Positions 25,728 to 34,086 of a stretch of DNA of 64,000 nucleotides are shown here, piece after piece (position 1 is the stretch's first letter; each line of letters starts with the position of its first letter). The stretch comes from Modicisalibacter luteus DSM 23508 (GTDB lineage Bacteria; Pseudomonadota; Gammaproteobacteria; Pseudomonadales; Halomonadaceae). A model generated the notes under the pieces. It did not search any database, was not told the origin of the DNA, and saw only the letters and a list, made by a program, of their open reading frames with translations. Position numbers and translations under genes: made by a program. The DNA is taken from the NCBI RefSeq assembly GCF_000378505.1, contig NZ_KB899995.1:62001-126000 (forward strand), given 5' to 3'.

Positions 25728-27695
25728 ATGAATATGGATACCCCGGATCAGCTCCAGGCAGCCTCGGCATTTGAAGGGCGTTATCGCCTGCTTGTTGATG
25801 CAGTAAGTGACTACGCCATATTCATGCTCGACCCTGAGGGCCGGATTGCTAGTTGGAATTATGGCGCCCAGCGCACCAAGGGGTATCAAGAGGCAGAAAT
25901 ACTTGGGCAGCATTTTTCGGTATTTTATACCGAAGCAGACAAGCAAGCAGAGTTACCGAAGCGCGCGCTGGACACTGCCGCTTCTGAAGGGCGCTTCGAG
26001 AGCGAAGGCTGGAGAGTCCGCAAGGACGGGAGCCATTTCTGGGCTAACGTCGTGATTGATCCCATTTTGGCACCCTCGGGCGAACTCATAGGGTACGCCA
26101 AGGTGACCCGAGACCTCACTGAGCGTAAACAGGCCGAGGCGGCACTGGCGAGAAGCGAGCATCAGTTCAGGCTACTCGTGCAGGGGGTGACCGATTACGC
26201 AATTTATATGCTTGATCCCGAAGGTTTCGTGAGTAGCTGGAACCAAGGCGCCCAGCGCATCAAAGGCTACACGCCCGAGGAGATTATCGGGCAGCATTTC
26301 TCCCGCTTCTACACGGAGGAAGACCGGGCCAAGGGCGAGCCGGACCGGGGGCTTTCTATCGCTCGTGCTACAGGGCGCTTCGAGAGGGAGGGGTACCGCC
26401 AGCGCAAGGATGGCAGCCTATTCGTAGCCCACGTGGTTATTGATGCCATCCACAGTGATGACGGCACACTGCTCGGGTTCGCCAAGATTACTCGAGACAT
26501 CACCAAGCCGAGAGAAACCCAAAAAGCGTTGGAGCAGGCGCGCGAAGCCCTATTCCAGTCTCAAAAAATGGAATCCCTCGGCCAGCTTACTGGTGGTATT
26601 GCCCACGACTTCAATAACCTGTTGATGGTTATATTGGGCAGCCTGAACATCGCCGCTCGCCACCTGCGTGACGATCCGAAGGCCACGCGCCTGTTGAAGA
26701 ATGCCATCAAAGGCGCTCAGCGCGGCGTTTCGCTGACTCAGCGTATGTTGGCGTTCTCACGCAGCCAGGAGCTGCACCCCGAAGTGCTTGAGATCCCGGC
26801 GTTGGTACATGGCATGGCTGAGATGCTGCAGCGGGCATTGGGTCCACAAATACATATCGAGACCCGCTTTTCCATGTCGCTGAATCCCATCATGGCGGAC
26901 CCCAATCAGCTGGAGCTGGCCCTGCTCAACCTGATGGTCAATGCGCGTGACGCCATGCCCAACGGGGGAGATATCATTCTCGCGGCGAATAACGAACTTG
27001 TCACATCAGAGAGTGCCATGGCCCTGAAGCCTGGCCAATATGTGCGTTTATCCGTGATTGATACGGGTGAGGGGATGGACGAAGAGACACTCTCAAAGGC
27101 CCGGGATCCCTTTTTTACGACTAAAGGGCCGGGAGAAGGTACTGGGCTAGGGCTATCCATGGCACATGGTATGGCAGAGCAGCTGGGAGGGCGTCTGCAC
27201 CTAACAAGTTGCAAGGGCCAGGGTACTACCGCTGAACTCTGGCTTCCTATTAACAAACGTGAATTAAGCGAAAATCAGACCAATGACTTTACCCAGAATA
27301 GGCAGACAGAAGAGACCGAAAATAACGAGAAAAATGAGCGGATTGATTCTCTAAAAGTGCTGGTTGTCGATGATGATAGTCTGGTTCTGTTCAGCGTGAC
27401 AGCAATGCTGGAGGATTTAGGGCATCGGGTTGTTAATGCAGAGAGTGCCAAAGAGGCATGTGAAATTCTTAAACAGGATAGCGCCGTTGATTTAGTAATC
27501 ACCGATCATGCCATGCCTCAGATGACAGGAATGGAGCTGGCTGAATTACTGCATCGCGAGCGGCCAGAGCTTCCGCTCATCTTGGCATCGGGATATACCG
27601 ATCAATTAACTTTGCCTGGCTACTTACCCAAGCTATCCAAGCCGTTCAGCCAGGAAGAGCTCAAAGACGCGCTTCATGAAGCGCTAGCAGGCTAA
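25728..27695 (+). CDS. Hybrid sensor histidine kinase (PAS-PAS-HK-REC)
   Basis: 655 residues, soluble. Two similar PAS domains (about 12-135 and 140-265; each has NxGAQRxKGY then EIxGQHFSxFY), followed by a kinase core of the HisKA type with AHDFNN (His 293), N-box LMVNARDAMP, G1 DTGEGMD and G2 GEGTGLGLSMAHG. It ends in a receiver domain (about 540-650) with DDD, phospho-acceptor Asp 593 (ITDHAMP) and Lys in SKPFS. The two PAS domains look like an internal duplication. No partner response regulator is adjacent. ATG 25728 or 25734; ribosome site weak. Confidence 0.92.
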   Translation: MNMDTPDQLQAASAFEGRYRLLVDAVSDYAIFMLDPEGRIASWNYGAQRTKGYQEAEILGQHFSVFYTEADKQAELPKRALDTAASEGRFESEGWRVRKDGSHFWANVVIDPILAPSGELIGYAKVTRDLTERKQAEAALARSEHQFRLLVQGVTDYAIYMLDPEGFVSSWNQGAQRIKGYTPEEIIGQHFSRFYTEEDRAKGEPDRGLSIARATGRFEREGYRQRKDGSLFVAHVVIDAIHSDDGTLLGFAKITRDITKPRETQKALEQAREALFQSQKMESLGQLTGGIAHDFNNLLMVILGSLNIAARHLRDDPKATRLLKNAIKGAQRGVSLTQRMLAFSRSQELHPEVLEIPALVHGMAEMLQRALGPQIHIETRFSMSLNPIMADPNQLELALLNLMVNARDAMPNGGDIILAANNELVTSESAMALKPGQYVRLSVIDTGEGMDEETLSKARDPFFTTKGPGEGTGLGLSMAHGMAEQLGGRLHLTSCKGQGTTAELWLPINKRELSENQTNDFTQNRQTEETENNEKNERIDSLKVLVVDDDSLVLFSVTAMLEDLGHRVVNAESAKEACEILKQDSAVDLVITDHAMPQMTGMELAELLHRERPELPLILASGYTDQLTLPGYLPKLSKPFSQEELKDALHEALAG

Positions 27696-27704
27696 GCCTA
27701 GCCC

Positions 27705-27756
27705 GCTCCTGTTATCCAGCTGTGCCATAGGCTCAGCTGGATAACAGGAGCCTTTT
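27705..27756 (+). terminator. Terminator of the hybrid kinase gene
   Basis: Perfect 18-bp stem (27705-27722 with 27734-27751), 11-base loop, then CTTTT; starts 10 bases after the stop. Confidence 0.92.
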
Positions 27757-28299
27757 CGACTGGCTGATACCTTGTTCACTGGGGCGGGAGACACACCGGC
27801 TCCAGACGGCTCCCGCAGTTTCTGGACATTAACTAACTGTATCCGTAGGATACATCGCTGTTGTACCCCATCTGTATACCAAGCCCAGCAACTCGGGCAA
27901 CCTAGTCTCGCCCTGACGATGACAGGATCACCGGCGCTTTCGAACGTCCACTGACGCCATCGATAGAGAGGGAATCCATGTCGACATTCATCGCTGCCTG
28001 CAGCGACGCACCACCTGTTCTGTCCCGACCCAAAGTCTTCATTGCCTTGCGCAATAAAGGCGACCCTTAAGGGCACCCTGCCCGCTACCTCACGGTAAGC
28101 CTTCACCGCCCCACACCAGTGAGCGACGCCCAGTCGAGCCATACCCCAGTTCACGCCTTTGGTATTGCACTCGACAACATTGAGGCTGAGTTCCACGTGC
28201 CGGGTTCATTTCTGACCATCATTTTGATGGCCAGGCACTACTCTGTGCCGGTCGAATGCATGCTTGCGCTCGGCACACCGAATCACTGCGAGAAGTCAC
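27757..28299. other. Upstream region of the SSS transporter
   Basis: About 540 bases without a believable gene. Several overlapping open frames exist on both strands, but none has a ribosome site or family pattern. Confidence 0.4.
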
Positions 28300-29991
28300 T
28301 TGAATACCAACGAACTCTATCAATTCTCGACCCTGACGGTCCTGTTATTGCTGTTCGCCTTCTATGGCGGTACCTACCTGCTGACGTTGAAGATACGCAA
28401 GAAAAAGGAAGGCACCGATGCCTTCATGGTATCCAACCACCGGGTCGGCTTCGGCATCGGCTCTGCCAGTATGACCGCTACCTGGATCTGGGCGGCCTCC
28501 TTCTACGCCGCTGCCACGTCCGGTTATACCTACGGGGTTTCTGGACCGCTGCACTATGGCTTTTGGGGAGCGCTGATGATTCTGTTCATCTACCCCTTCG
28601 GGCGTCGCTTTCGCAAGCTGGCTCCCAATGCGCATACCCTGGGCGAGTTGATTCATGCCCGCCACGGTTCGTCCAGTCAGCTGATACTCGCCTTCTCCAA
28701 CGTGCTGGGCAGCATCATCAGCCTGATGGTCAACTTTACCGCCGCTGGCGCTCTGGTATCGGTACTGTCGCCGCTGTCCTTCCAGGTTGGGGTAATCATT
28801 GCGGGCCTTGGGGTATTGGGCTATACGCTATGGTCGGGCTTTCGCGCTTCTGTGCTTACCGACTTCGCCCAGCTGGTCGCGCTCATGGCCATCGCTATCG
28901 TGATCATTCCTGCTGTCCTGTTCGCCATGGGTGGGCCTAGCGAGCTGGTTGCCGGATTGGATAACCTGACCGCGGAGCAGGCCAACCTGTTCTCCATGGA
29001 GGCCATTCTTAACCAGGGCGCGCCCTTCTTCGTTGCGGTGCTGGCCTACGCCATTGGCAATCAGACCATCTCCCAGCGTCTATTTGCTGTCAATGAAGAG
29101 CACATCAAGCCGACCTTCATTACCGCAACCGTAGGCTACGGCGCTATCGTCATCGGATTGGGCATGATCGGCCTGATGGCCCTGACCCTCGGTGTCGAAC
29201 CCCTGAATGGGGACATGAACAACCTGATCCCCCAGATGGTTTCCAGCTACCTGCCGCCCGTGTTCATTGCGCTGTTCTTTATCCTGGTCATCGGCTCGCT
29301 CTCCTCGACGGCCGATTCCGATCTCTCGGCGCTCTCCGCCATCATGATGGCGGATGTCTATGGCAAGAACCTCGCCAAGGGCAAGGCCGACCCGGCCCGT
29401 ATGCTACTCATTGGTCGCTTGACCATGATCGTGGCGACCGTCGCCGGCATCGTGTTTGCCAGCTTCTCGCTGGATATCCTGGTGATGCTGGTATTCGTCG
29501 GTGCGTTATGGGGGGCCATCGTATTCCCCGTCATCGCCAGTTGCTTCTGGAGCCGAGTCACCAACTCCGCTTTCACCACGTCAGTGATTGTCGCCATGCT
29601 CCTTTTCTGCGTCGCACGCTTCGAGCTGATAACAATGACCGGTGCGGCGGGCCTTATCTTCGAGCTGCTCGCCAGCCTCGGTGGTGGCGTCATCATCGGC
29701 CTGATGGCCTTTGGCTTCCTGGGCCGTACCGTAGGGGCTGTTGCCGGCACGCTCGCGTTCATAGCCATGCTGATCCTGGCGACAGGATTCCTGCGTGACT
29801 ATACCGTGCTGCTCGCCTCACTGACCGCTTACGGTGCCAGCACGCTGGTCTGTACCGTCATGAGCCTGCTCAGCAAGGAGCGCTTCGACTTCGACACGAT
29901 CAAGGAAAAGGTCGGTGACTACGATCATCCTCAGGATCAAACCGCCACTACGGAAAGCGTCATTCCCGGTGGCGTGGCATCCCAACAATGA
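28300..29991 (+). CDS. Sodium:solute symporter (SSS family, Dur3-like branch)
   Basis: 563-residue inner-membrane cation symporter with about 13-15 helices. Patterns: STLTVLLLLFAFYGGTYLL (first helix), SASMTATWIWAASFYAAATS, YGVSGPLHYGFWGA and APNAHTLGELI, which resemble the Dur3 urea-transporter branch, and the SSS core VIGSLSSTADSDLSALSAI, whose Ser residues help form the second sodium site. The first ATG lies after the first helix, so the start must be upstream: TTG 28300 with GAGAAG nearby is the best choice, an uncertain one. The substrate is unknown. It is followed by a 43-residue membrane peptide, probably a partner. Confidence 0.85.
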   Translation: MNTNELYQFSTLTVLLLLFAFYGGTYLLTLKIRKKKEGTDAFMVSNHRVGFGIGSASMTATWIWAASFYAAATSGYTYGVSGPLHYGFWGALMILFIYPFGRRFRKLAPNAHTLGELIHARHGSSSQLILAFSNVLGSIISLMVNFTAAGALVSVLSPLSFQVGVIIAGLGVLGYTLWSGFRASVLTDFAQLVALMAIAIVIIPAVLFAMGGPSELVAGLDNLTAEQANLFSMEAILNQGAPFFVAVLAYAIGNQTISQRLFAVNEEHIKPTFITATVGYGAIVIGLGMIGLMALTLGVEPLNGDMNNLIPQMVSSYLPPVFIALFFILVIGSLSSTADSDLSALSAIMMADVYGKNLAKGKADPARMLLIGRLTMIVATVAGIVFASFSLDILVMLVFVGALWGAIVFPVIASCFWSRVTNSAFTTSVIVAMLLFCVARFELITMTGAAGLIFELLASLGGGVIIGLMAFGFLGRTVGAVAGTLAFIAMLILATGFLRDYTVLLASLTAYGASTLVCTVMSLLSKERFDFDTIKEKVGDYDHPQDQTATTESVIPGGVASQQ

Positions 29992-30049
29992 CCCGGCGGG
30001 GATTGAATGCACGACAGTGCCCGGCCGAGCAACGAAATAGGAGATTCTC

Positions 30050-30181
30050 ATGCAGACCTTGATCTTTGGTAGCTACGTACTGATCTGGCCCGTCCTGACC
30101 CTGGGCGTGCTGGCTCTGATCTGCCGCGCCGTGTTGCGCGATATGCGAGTGGCAAGAGCAGAGAAGCGAGACCTGGTATAA
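30050..30181 (+). CDS. 43-residue membrane peptide, putative small subunit of the SSS transporter
   Basis: A short gene with a perfect AGGAG at 30039-30043 and ATG 30050. One membrane helix (residues about 5-28; VLIWPVLTLGVLALICRAVL) and a basic cytoplasmic tail ending RDLV. It lies 58 bases after the symporter and before a strong terminator, so it is co-transcribed with it. Small single-helix companions of SSS transporters are known in databases as putative transporter small subunits; assignment here rests on position and shape. Confidence 0.7.
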   Translation: MQTLIFGSYVLIWPVLTLGVLALICRAVLRDMRVARAEKRDLV

Positions 30182-30226
30182 GTGGCGGCGCTTTCACAAG
30201 CAGCCTGAGCCGCTAGTAGAAGCAAC

Positions 30227-30256
30227 GCGCCGCCGCCCGAAAGGGAGCGGCGCTTT
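30227..30256 (+). terminator. Terminator of the SSS transporter operon
   Basis: Stem GCGCCGC(CG)CCC / GGG(A)GCGGCGC with a GAAA tetraloop, then TTT. Confidence 0.85.
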
Positions 30257-30472
30257 GCTTCCCAGCGTGTAGGGCTTGCCTGTCTGCTGATGCCTTTAGG
30301 TGAGCCTGTGCAGAGTAATCGCTGAAATATCGGATAACGATAGCTTAACAAGCGGACATGTTGGGGCGTACTGGTTATAGGTGTTTCATGCAGCAACGAT
30401 ATTTATAGGAGAAATAAACACATCCATAATGATGGGCTTGGCCAAACTTTTATAGAATCGGTTTTTTTCTAG

Positions 30473-30500
30473 TTGACTAGGTGTTGCAAGTGATTATGGT
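30473..30500 (+). promoter_or_regulatory. Promoter candidate for the Cas2-like gene
   Basis: TTGACT at 30473-30478, 16-base spacer, TATGGT at 30495-30500; about 36 bases of leader before ATG 30543. Confidence 0.45.
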
Positions 30501-30542
30501 AAACATGCAATAGCTTTCCTGGGCTAGTTAAGAAACCAATCC

Positions 30543-30803
30543 ATGGCTTTATTTCTCGTTTGTTACGAACTCCATGAGTTGCAAGAATACACGGAGTTTT
30601 ACGATGCGCTTGAATCCTACCCGCATTGCTGGGCTTTGGAAGGATGCTGCCTTATCGCAACGAATAAAAATGCTTATATAGTCTATCTAGAGCTGGCACC
30701 ACTTGTAGGAAGTGGCGATTCGCTGTTTGTCTGCAGTTTAGGAGGACAGTGGTTTGGCGCCGGCTACCAGTGTATAGATGTTCTCAACGAAAAGGGGCAA
30801 TGA
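30543..30803 (+). CDS. Small Cas2-like/SinR-family protein
   Basis: 86 residues. MALFLVCYELHELQEYTEFYDALES followed in the second half by a WxLExxxL-like stretch (CWALEGCCLIATNKNA) and DSLFVCSLGGQWFGAG resembles the small Cas2-like ferredoxin-fold proteins annotated as SinR family, which also start MALYLVSYDL. Such proteins occur singly outside CRISPR loci; no cas1 or repeat array is present here. Lower GC than the flanks hints at foreign origin. Function unknown; a toxin-like nuclease is one idea from the Cas2/VapD fold relationship. Confidence 0.6.
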   Translation: MALFLVCYELHELQEYTEFYDALESYPHCWALEGCCLIATNKNAYIVYLELAPLVGSGDSLFVCSLGGQWFGAGYQCIDVLNEKGQ

Positions 30804-31019
30804 CACGCATGCCTGCGAGCCCTCACGCGAAAGTGGCTGTCCAATTAGGTCCTCATACTTTTTCAGGGAACCCGCCATGGTTTCACGTCGCTGGGGCTAA
30901 TAAATAAGGGCATTTTTTTCTAACTATCCTACCTTCTGCGCTATTCCTTTTTTATCATTAGCGTTGGTGCATGGAGGCACGGTGTCTACATCGCCAAACA
31001 GATATATTGGAGAGTAGCG

Positions 31020-31205
31020 ATGTTTGAAAAATATGAAGTGGTTTCTTGGGTGAGCGAAGATTCCGTTGAAAGGCCGCCCGCCCAAGGTGGCAAGGAGGTT
31101 TTCCTTATCCGCGACAAGGCCTTGGACTCTTTTCTCCCGGGAAGATTTGAATCATTGTCTGAGGCTAGGGATTGTTGTTACCAGCTAAATAATGACCGCC
31201 CCTAG
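31020..31205 (+). CDS. Small unknown protein, paralogue of the one at 33530-33739
   Basis: 61 residues, MFEKYEVVSWV at the start and DSFLPGRFESLSEARDCCYQLNN at the end. It shares the pattern KYxVV...D-x-LP-x-x-F-x-SL-x-x-A-x-x-CC-x-x-LN with the minus-strand gene at 33530-33739, so both belong to one unnamed family. GGAGAG at 31009-31014 supports ATG 31020. It ends at a hairpin. The adjacent Cys pair may bind metal or form a disulfide (inference). Confidence 0.65.
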   Translation: MFEKYEVVSWVSEDSVERPPAQGGKEVFLIRDKALDSFLPGRFESLSEARDCCYQLNNDRP

Positions 31206-31219
31206 CCCAATCATGTAGC

Positions 31220-31245
31220 GCCCGTCCGATATGCGGTCGGGCTTT
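31220..31245 (+). terminator. Terminator of the small paralogue gene
   Basis: Stem GCCCG-T-CCG / CGG-T-CGGGC around a short loop, then TTT, 14 bases after the stop. Confidence 0.7.
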
Positions 31246-31631
31246 AATTTCATGAAGATAAGTAGGAAGGGCGGTTCTTGCTGTCCCTACGCGTTTAACG
31301 CTGCCATGTCGTGGTTACCTCCAACAAAGACCGCTTTCATTCACAAGCAGCCCAGGCGCGATGTGCCGCGGGTTGCCAAAGTCTATTCCGACGAAATGCC
31401 AAGGCCGGTCGCGCCCTTGAAGCGCTGGCTGGCCCGCCCGGCAGGAAAGCTTGGGTTGCATCTAATTTAGATTCATCAAATATAAATATATCTTGAATAA
31501 ACTCCGCTAGAAGAAAAAAGTTCGCTCTGCGCTAAAGTTTTAACCCCTCTTGCCGATATCGATTGAGGGAGCGACCGTCTTTCGTTCGCGAGACAAGCTG
31601 ATGCCCAAACCACGAGGTCGGAGTTAACCGA
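31246..31631. other. Gap before the EAL-CBS-GGDEF gene
   Basis: Overlapping short frames on the plus strand (31252-31470 and 31311-31496) have no ribosome sites or recognised patterns. About 200 bases in the middle (31300-31460) are more GC-rich than their surroundings and may be decayed coding sequence. Promoter of the next gene presumably after 31470. Confidence 0.4.
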
Positions 31632-33389
31632 ATGGTCGTTAACGAAATTGACTTTTTCAGACGGGTTGAGCGGGACATAATATTCGCTTTTCAGCCTATC
31701 GTCAGCATGCATAGTGGCCGTTGCTACGCCGTCGAGGCGTTGATGCGAAACTGGGATGCTCTCGGCTTTCGTTCCATTGGGGCACTGCTCGATTTTGCTC
31801 ATCAGCATCGCATACTCGCCGAAACGGACCTGACGCTGAGAAAGATAGCCCTTCGTCAGTTTCACCGCTTGCCACACCATTCGGGCTTACGTCTCTTCTT
31901 CAATCTCGATAATCGCCTTCTTGCCAGCCCCTCCTATAACCCGCAACACACCCTGACTTTATTGAAAGAGTTTCAACTTCCACCCTCTGCCCTGGTGCTG
32001 GAAGTCTCGGAGCGAAACCAGGTCGAAAGAGGAGCGGGTGCGCGCTCCATCTTGCAGACTTATCAGGATTCGACACTACAGATTGCAATCGATGACTTTG
32101 GTACCGGCTATGCGGGACTTTCCCTGCTTTATGACATGTCACCCGACTACTTGAAGATCGACCGGTACTTCATCGCCGATATCGATAAGGACCCAAAGAA
32201 GAAGATTTTCGTTTCTCATGTAGTTAGCCTGGCGAAGACGCTGGGAATCAAGGTAATTGCTGAAGGCGTAGAGACCGCAAAGGAATTCTATATTTGCCGC
32301 GAGATAGGCTGCGATCTGGCCCAAGGGTATCTAATCCAGCATCCTGAACGTGATATGGCCGCCTTGAAAGTCACTTATGAGTTGGTAGCCGATCTTGTCA
32401 ACCAGGACCGCAGAGCGGTGAGGCTGGATTGGCAGATGCTTCAGCGCGATCTGGATCCCGCCCCCGTATTGAGGATGGGAATGCCTATGGTTGACGTGCT
32501 GGAAGCCTTCCGATGCCACGCAAAACGCAGCTATTTTCCCTTGCTCAATAATAATTACGAACCGTTAGGCATCGTTCACGAGAACGAGCTGAAAGGCTAC
32601 ATTTTCTCGCCTTACGGTCGTGCCTTGCTGGTTAGGAAGACCATCGACGATTGTTTGAAAGAGTTCCGGCGCCGCTGCGCCGTTACCGAAATAACGACTC
32701 CTATAGAAACGGTACTGGAGCAATATACTGCCAACCAGAATCGAGAGGGCATTATTGTGACGCAGGAAGGGCGCTACGTCGGCGTGCTGAGCGCCGATGC
32801 GATGTTGCGGGTCATGCAGGACCGCAACCTGCAGCAGGCGCGCGACCAAAGCCCGTTGACCCGACTACCGGGCAACACCGCTATCGAGCAATTCATTGCC
32901 AAGGGACTGCAGCCCAATGCCGAATTCATGTCACTGGTGTATTTCGACCTGGATAACTTCAAGGCATTCAATGACAACTATGGCTTCCGTAGGGGGGATC
33001 GCGTATTGCAGTTCTGCGCCGACCTGATGAAACGTCATTTCGGACAGGACAGCCGGTTTCTGGGCCATATTGGTGGAGATGACTTTTTTATGGGGCTGTA
33101 TAACGTCGAATATACGGAGCTGTATCAGCAGTTGGCATTTTTCAGGCGCGTCTTCTGCAGCGATGTGGCCGGATTCTACGATGATAAGGATAGAAGCGCT
33201 GGGGGGCTGGAAGGCATCAGTCGAGAGGGTAAAAAGTGCTGGTTTCCTTTACTGTCACTCAGCATCGCTAGCGTTAACGTGGTACCGCATTCTACGTTGC
33301 GTGCCGACCACGCCTTATCGGTACTGATTGCCGATCTCAAGCATGAGGCTAAAGCGGGCGGAGGCATCTGTGCAGCCACGCTGCTCTAG
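31632..33389 (+). CDS. EAL-CBS-GGDEF cyclic-di-GMP protein
   Basis: 585 residues in the reverse domain order: EAL first (about 10-255; EALMRN at Glu 35, DDFGTGYAGLSLLY, IAEGVET, GYLIQHP), then a CBS pair (about 280-410), then a GGDEF domain (about 420-585; DLDNFKAFND with the metal Asp). The signature reads GGDDF (481-485), a conservative change. This architecture is seen in c-di-GMP phosphodiesterases whose CBS pair senses nucleotides. The EAL residues look complete, so hydrolysis of c-di-GMP is likely; synthesis is doubtful. ATG 31632 has GGAG at 31619-31622. Two small paralogous genes flank it. Confidence 0.9.
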   Translation: MVVNEIDFFRRVERDIIFAFQPIVSMHSGRCYAVEALMRNWDALGFRSIGALLDFAHQHRILAETDLTLRKIALRQFHRLPHHSGLRLFFNLDNRLLASPSYNPQHTLTLLKEFQLPPSALVLEVSERNQVERGAGARSILQTYQDSTLQIAIDDFGTGYAGLSLLYDMSPDYLKIDRYFIADIDKDPKKKIFVSHVVSLAKTLGIKVIAEGVETAKEFYICREIGCDLAQGYLIQHPERDMAALKVTYELVADLVNQDRRAVRLDWQMLQRDLDPAPVLRMGMPMVDVLEAFRCHAKRSYFPLLNNNYEPLGIVHENELKGYIFSPYGRALLVRKTIDDCLKEFRRRCAVTEITTPIETVLEQYTANQNREGIIVTQEGRYVGVLSADAMLRVMQDRNLQQARDQSPLTRLPGNTAIEQFIAKGLQPNAEFMSLVYFDLDNFKAFNDNYGFRRGDRVLQFCADLMKRHFGQDSRFLGHIGGDDFFMGLYNVEYTELYQQLAFFRRVFCSDVAGFYDDKDRSAGGLEGISREGKKCWFPLLSLSIASVNVVPHSTLRADHALSVLIADLKHEAKAGGGICAATLL

Positions 33390-33465
33390 GGCATCCAGTC
33401 AGTGTGCACGTATGCTTATGCCAGAGCAGGTGTATCTTTGGCTAAGTATATCGATGAGCGCGGAA

Positions 33466-33493
33466 AGCCCGGCAGGAGAGAGCGGACCGGGCT
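33466..33493 (+). terminator. Hairpin after the EAL-CBS-GGDEF gene
   Basis: 7-bp stem AGCCCGG / CCGGGCT with a 14-base purine-rich loop containing AGGAG. No T run, so termination is uncertain. Confidence 0.4.
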
Positions 33494-33529
33494 AGTGCAA
33501 GAAACCTGGTAATCCCTTTCGCCGACAAC

Positions 33530-33739
33530 CTATGATCTCTGGTTCTTTTGACTTCGACCGTTCAGGTCCTGACAGCACGCCTGGGCTGCAGTTAAAGAGT
33601 CGAACCCGTCAGGTAGGCGGTCATGGGTCTCCATATCCTTGATACACCACCAGGTTGCGTAAGATTGCTGGGCCAAAAGTTCCTCATCTTGCAACTCCGG
33701 CGGTTTAACGCCTTTTACGACTTTGTACTTGGTATACAT
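33530..33739 (-). CDS. Small unknown protein, paralogue of the one at 31020-31205
   Basis: 69 residues: MYTKYKVVKGV at the start, DRLPDGFDSLTAAQACCQDLNG near the end. It shares with the plus-strand neighbour the KYxVV start and the LPxxFxSLxxAxxCCxxLN end, with a more variable middle. It converges on the c-di-GMP gene. No named family is recognised. The start ATG 33739 has the purine-rich AGGAT just upstream on its strand. Confidence 0.65.
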   Translation of the reverse strand: MYTKYKVVKGVKPPELQDEELLAQQSYATWWCIKDMETHDRLPDGFDSLTAAQACCQDLNGRSQKNQRS

Positions 33740-34086
33740 AACTTATCCTGTGGATGGCTTGCGCTTGACATGATTCAGTAATTTTTATCACTGATATTAA
33801 TAATGTAGATCCAGTACCTTCGAGTTTTGTTTTTTTGGGTCTTTTTATTTTTATTTATGTTTGAACATGAAACCTTAAGTACGCAGGGGCTGTGCCGGCT
33901 TTCGATAGGCATGGCCGCCCCGGCGCGGCTGGCCATGACCTACCTTGGCCCCGTAAGGAGTGGCTTCCTGAAATGGCCAAATACTGCGCGCTGGCTGGAT
34001 ATCGGCATCTGACATAGATTGATAATTAGCACTTTATTCTGCCCAGACTTACAGAGTCAGCGGACTCCATCCATCAATAAGAAAAA
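33740..34086. other. AT-rich gap before the coxB relic
   Basis: No gene-like frame with a ribosome site. It contains T-rich tracts around 33825-33860 and presumably the old promoter of the oxidase genes. Confidence 0.4.

Noticed and set aside
27684-28196. 170-codon minus-strand frame in the gap before the SSS transporter
   Set aside because: It overlaps a strong terminator, has no ribosome site, and its composition (many Cys and Trp scattered) is unlike a real protein.
28119-28940. Long plus-strand open frame overlapping the start of the SSS transporter
   Set aside because: Low-complexity, Arg/Ser/His-rich translation with no family pattern; it lies in another frame of a clear membrane transporter.
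31252-31496. Two short overlapping plus-strand frames after the first small paralogue
   Set aside because: No ribosome site and no family pattern; the GC rise could be decayed coding sequence but cannot be assigned.
30543-33739. Possible CRISPR-Cas remnant because of the Cas2-like protein
   Set aside because: No direct repeats of 24-48 bases with regular spacers and no cas1 or other cas gene were seen.
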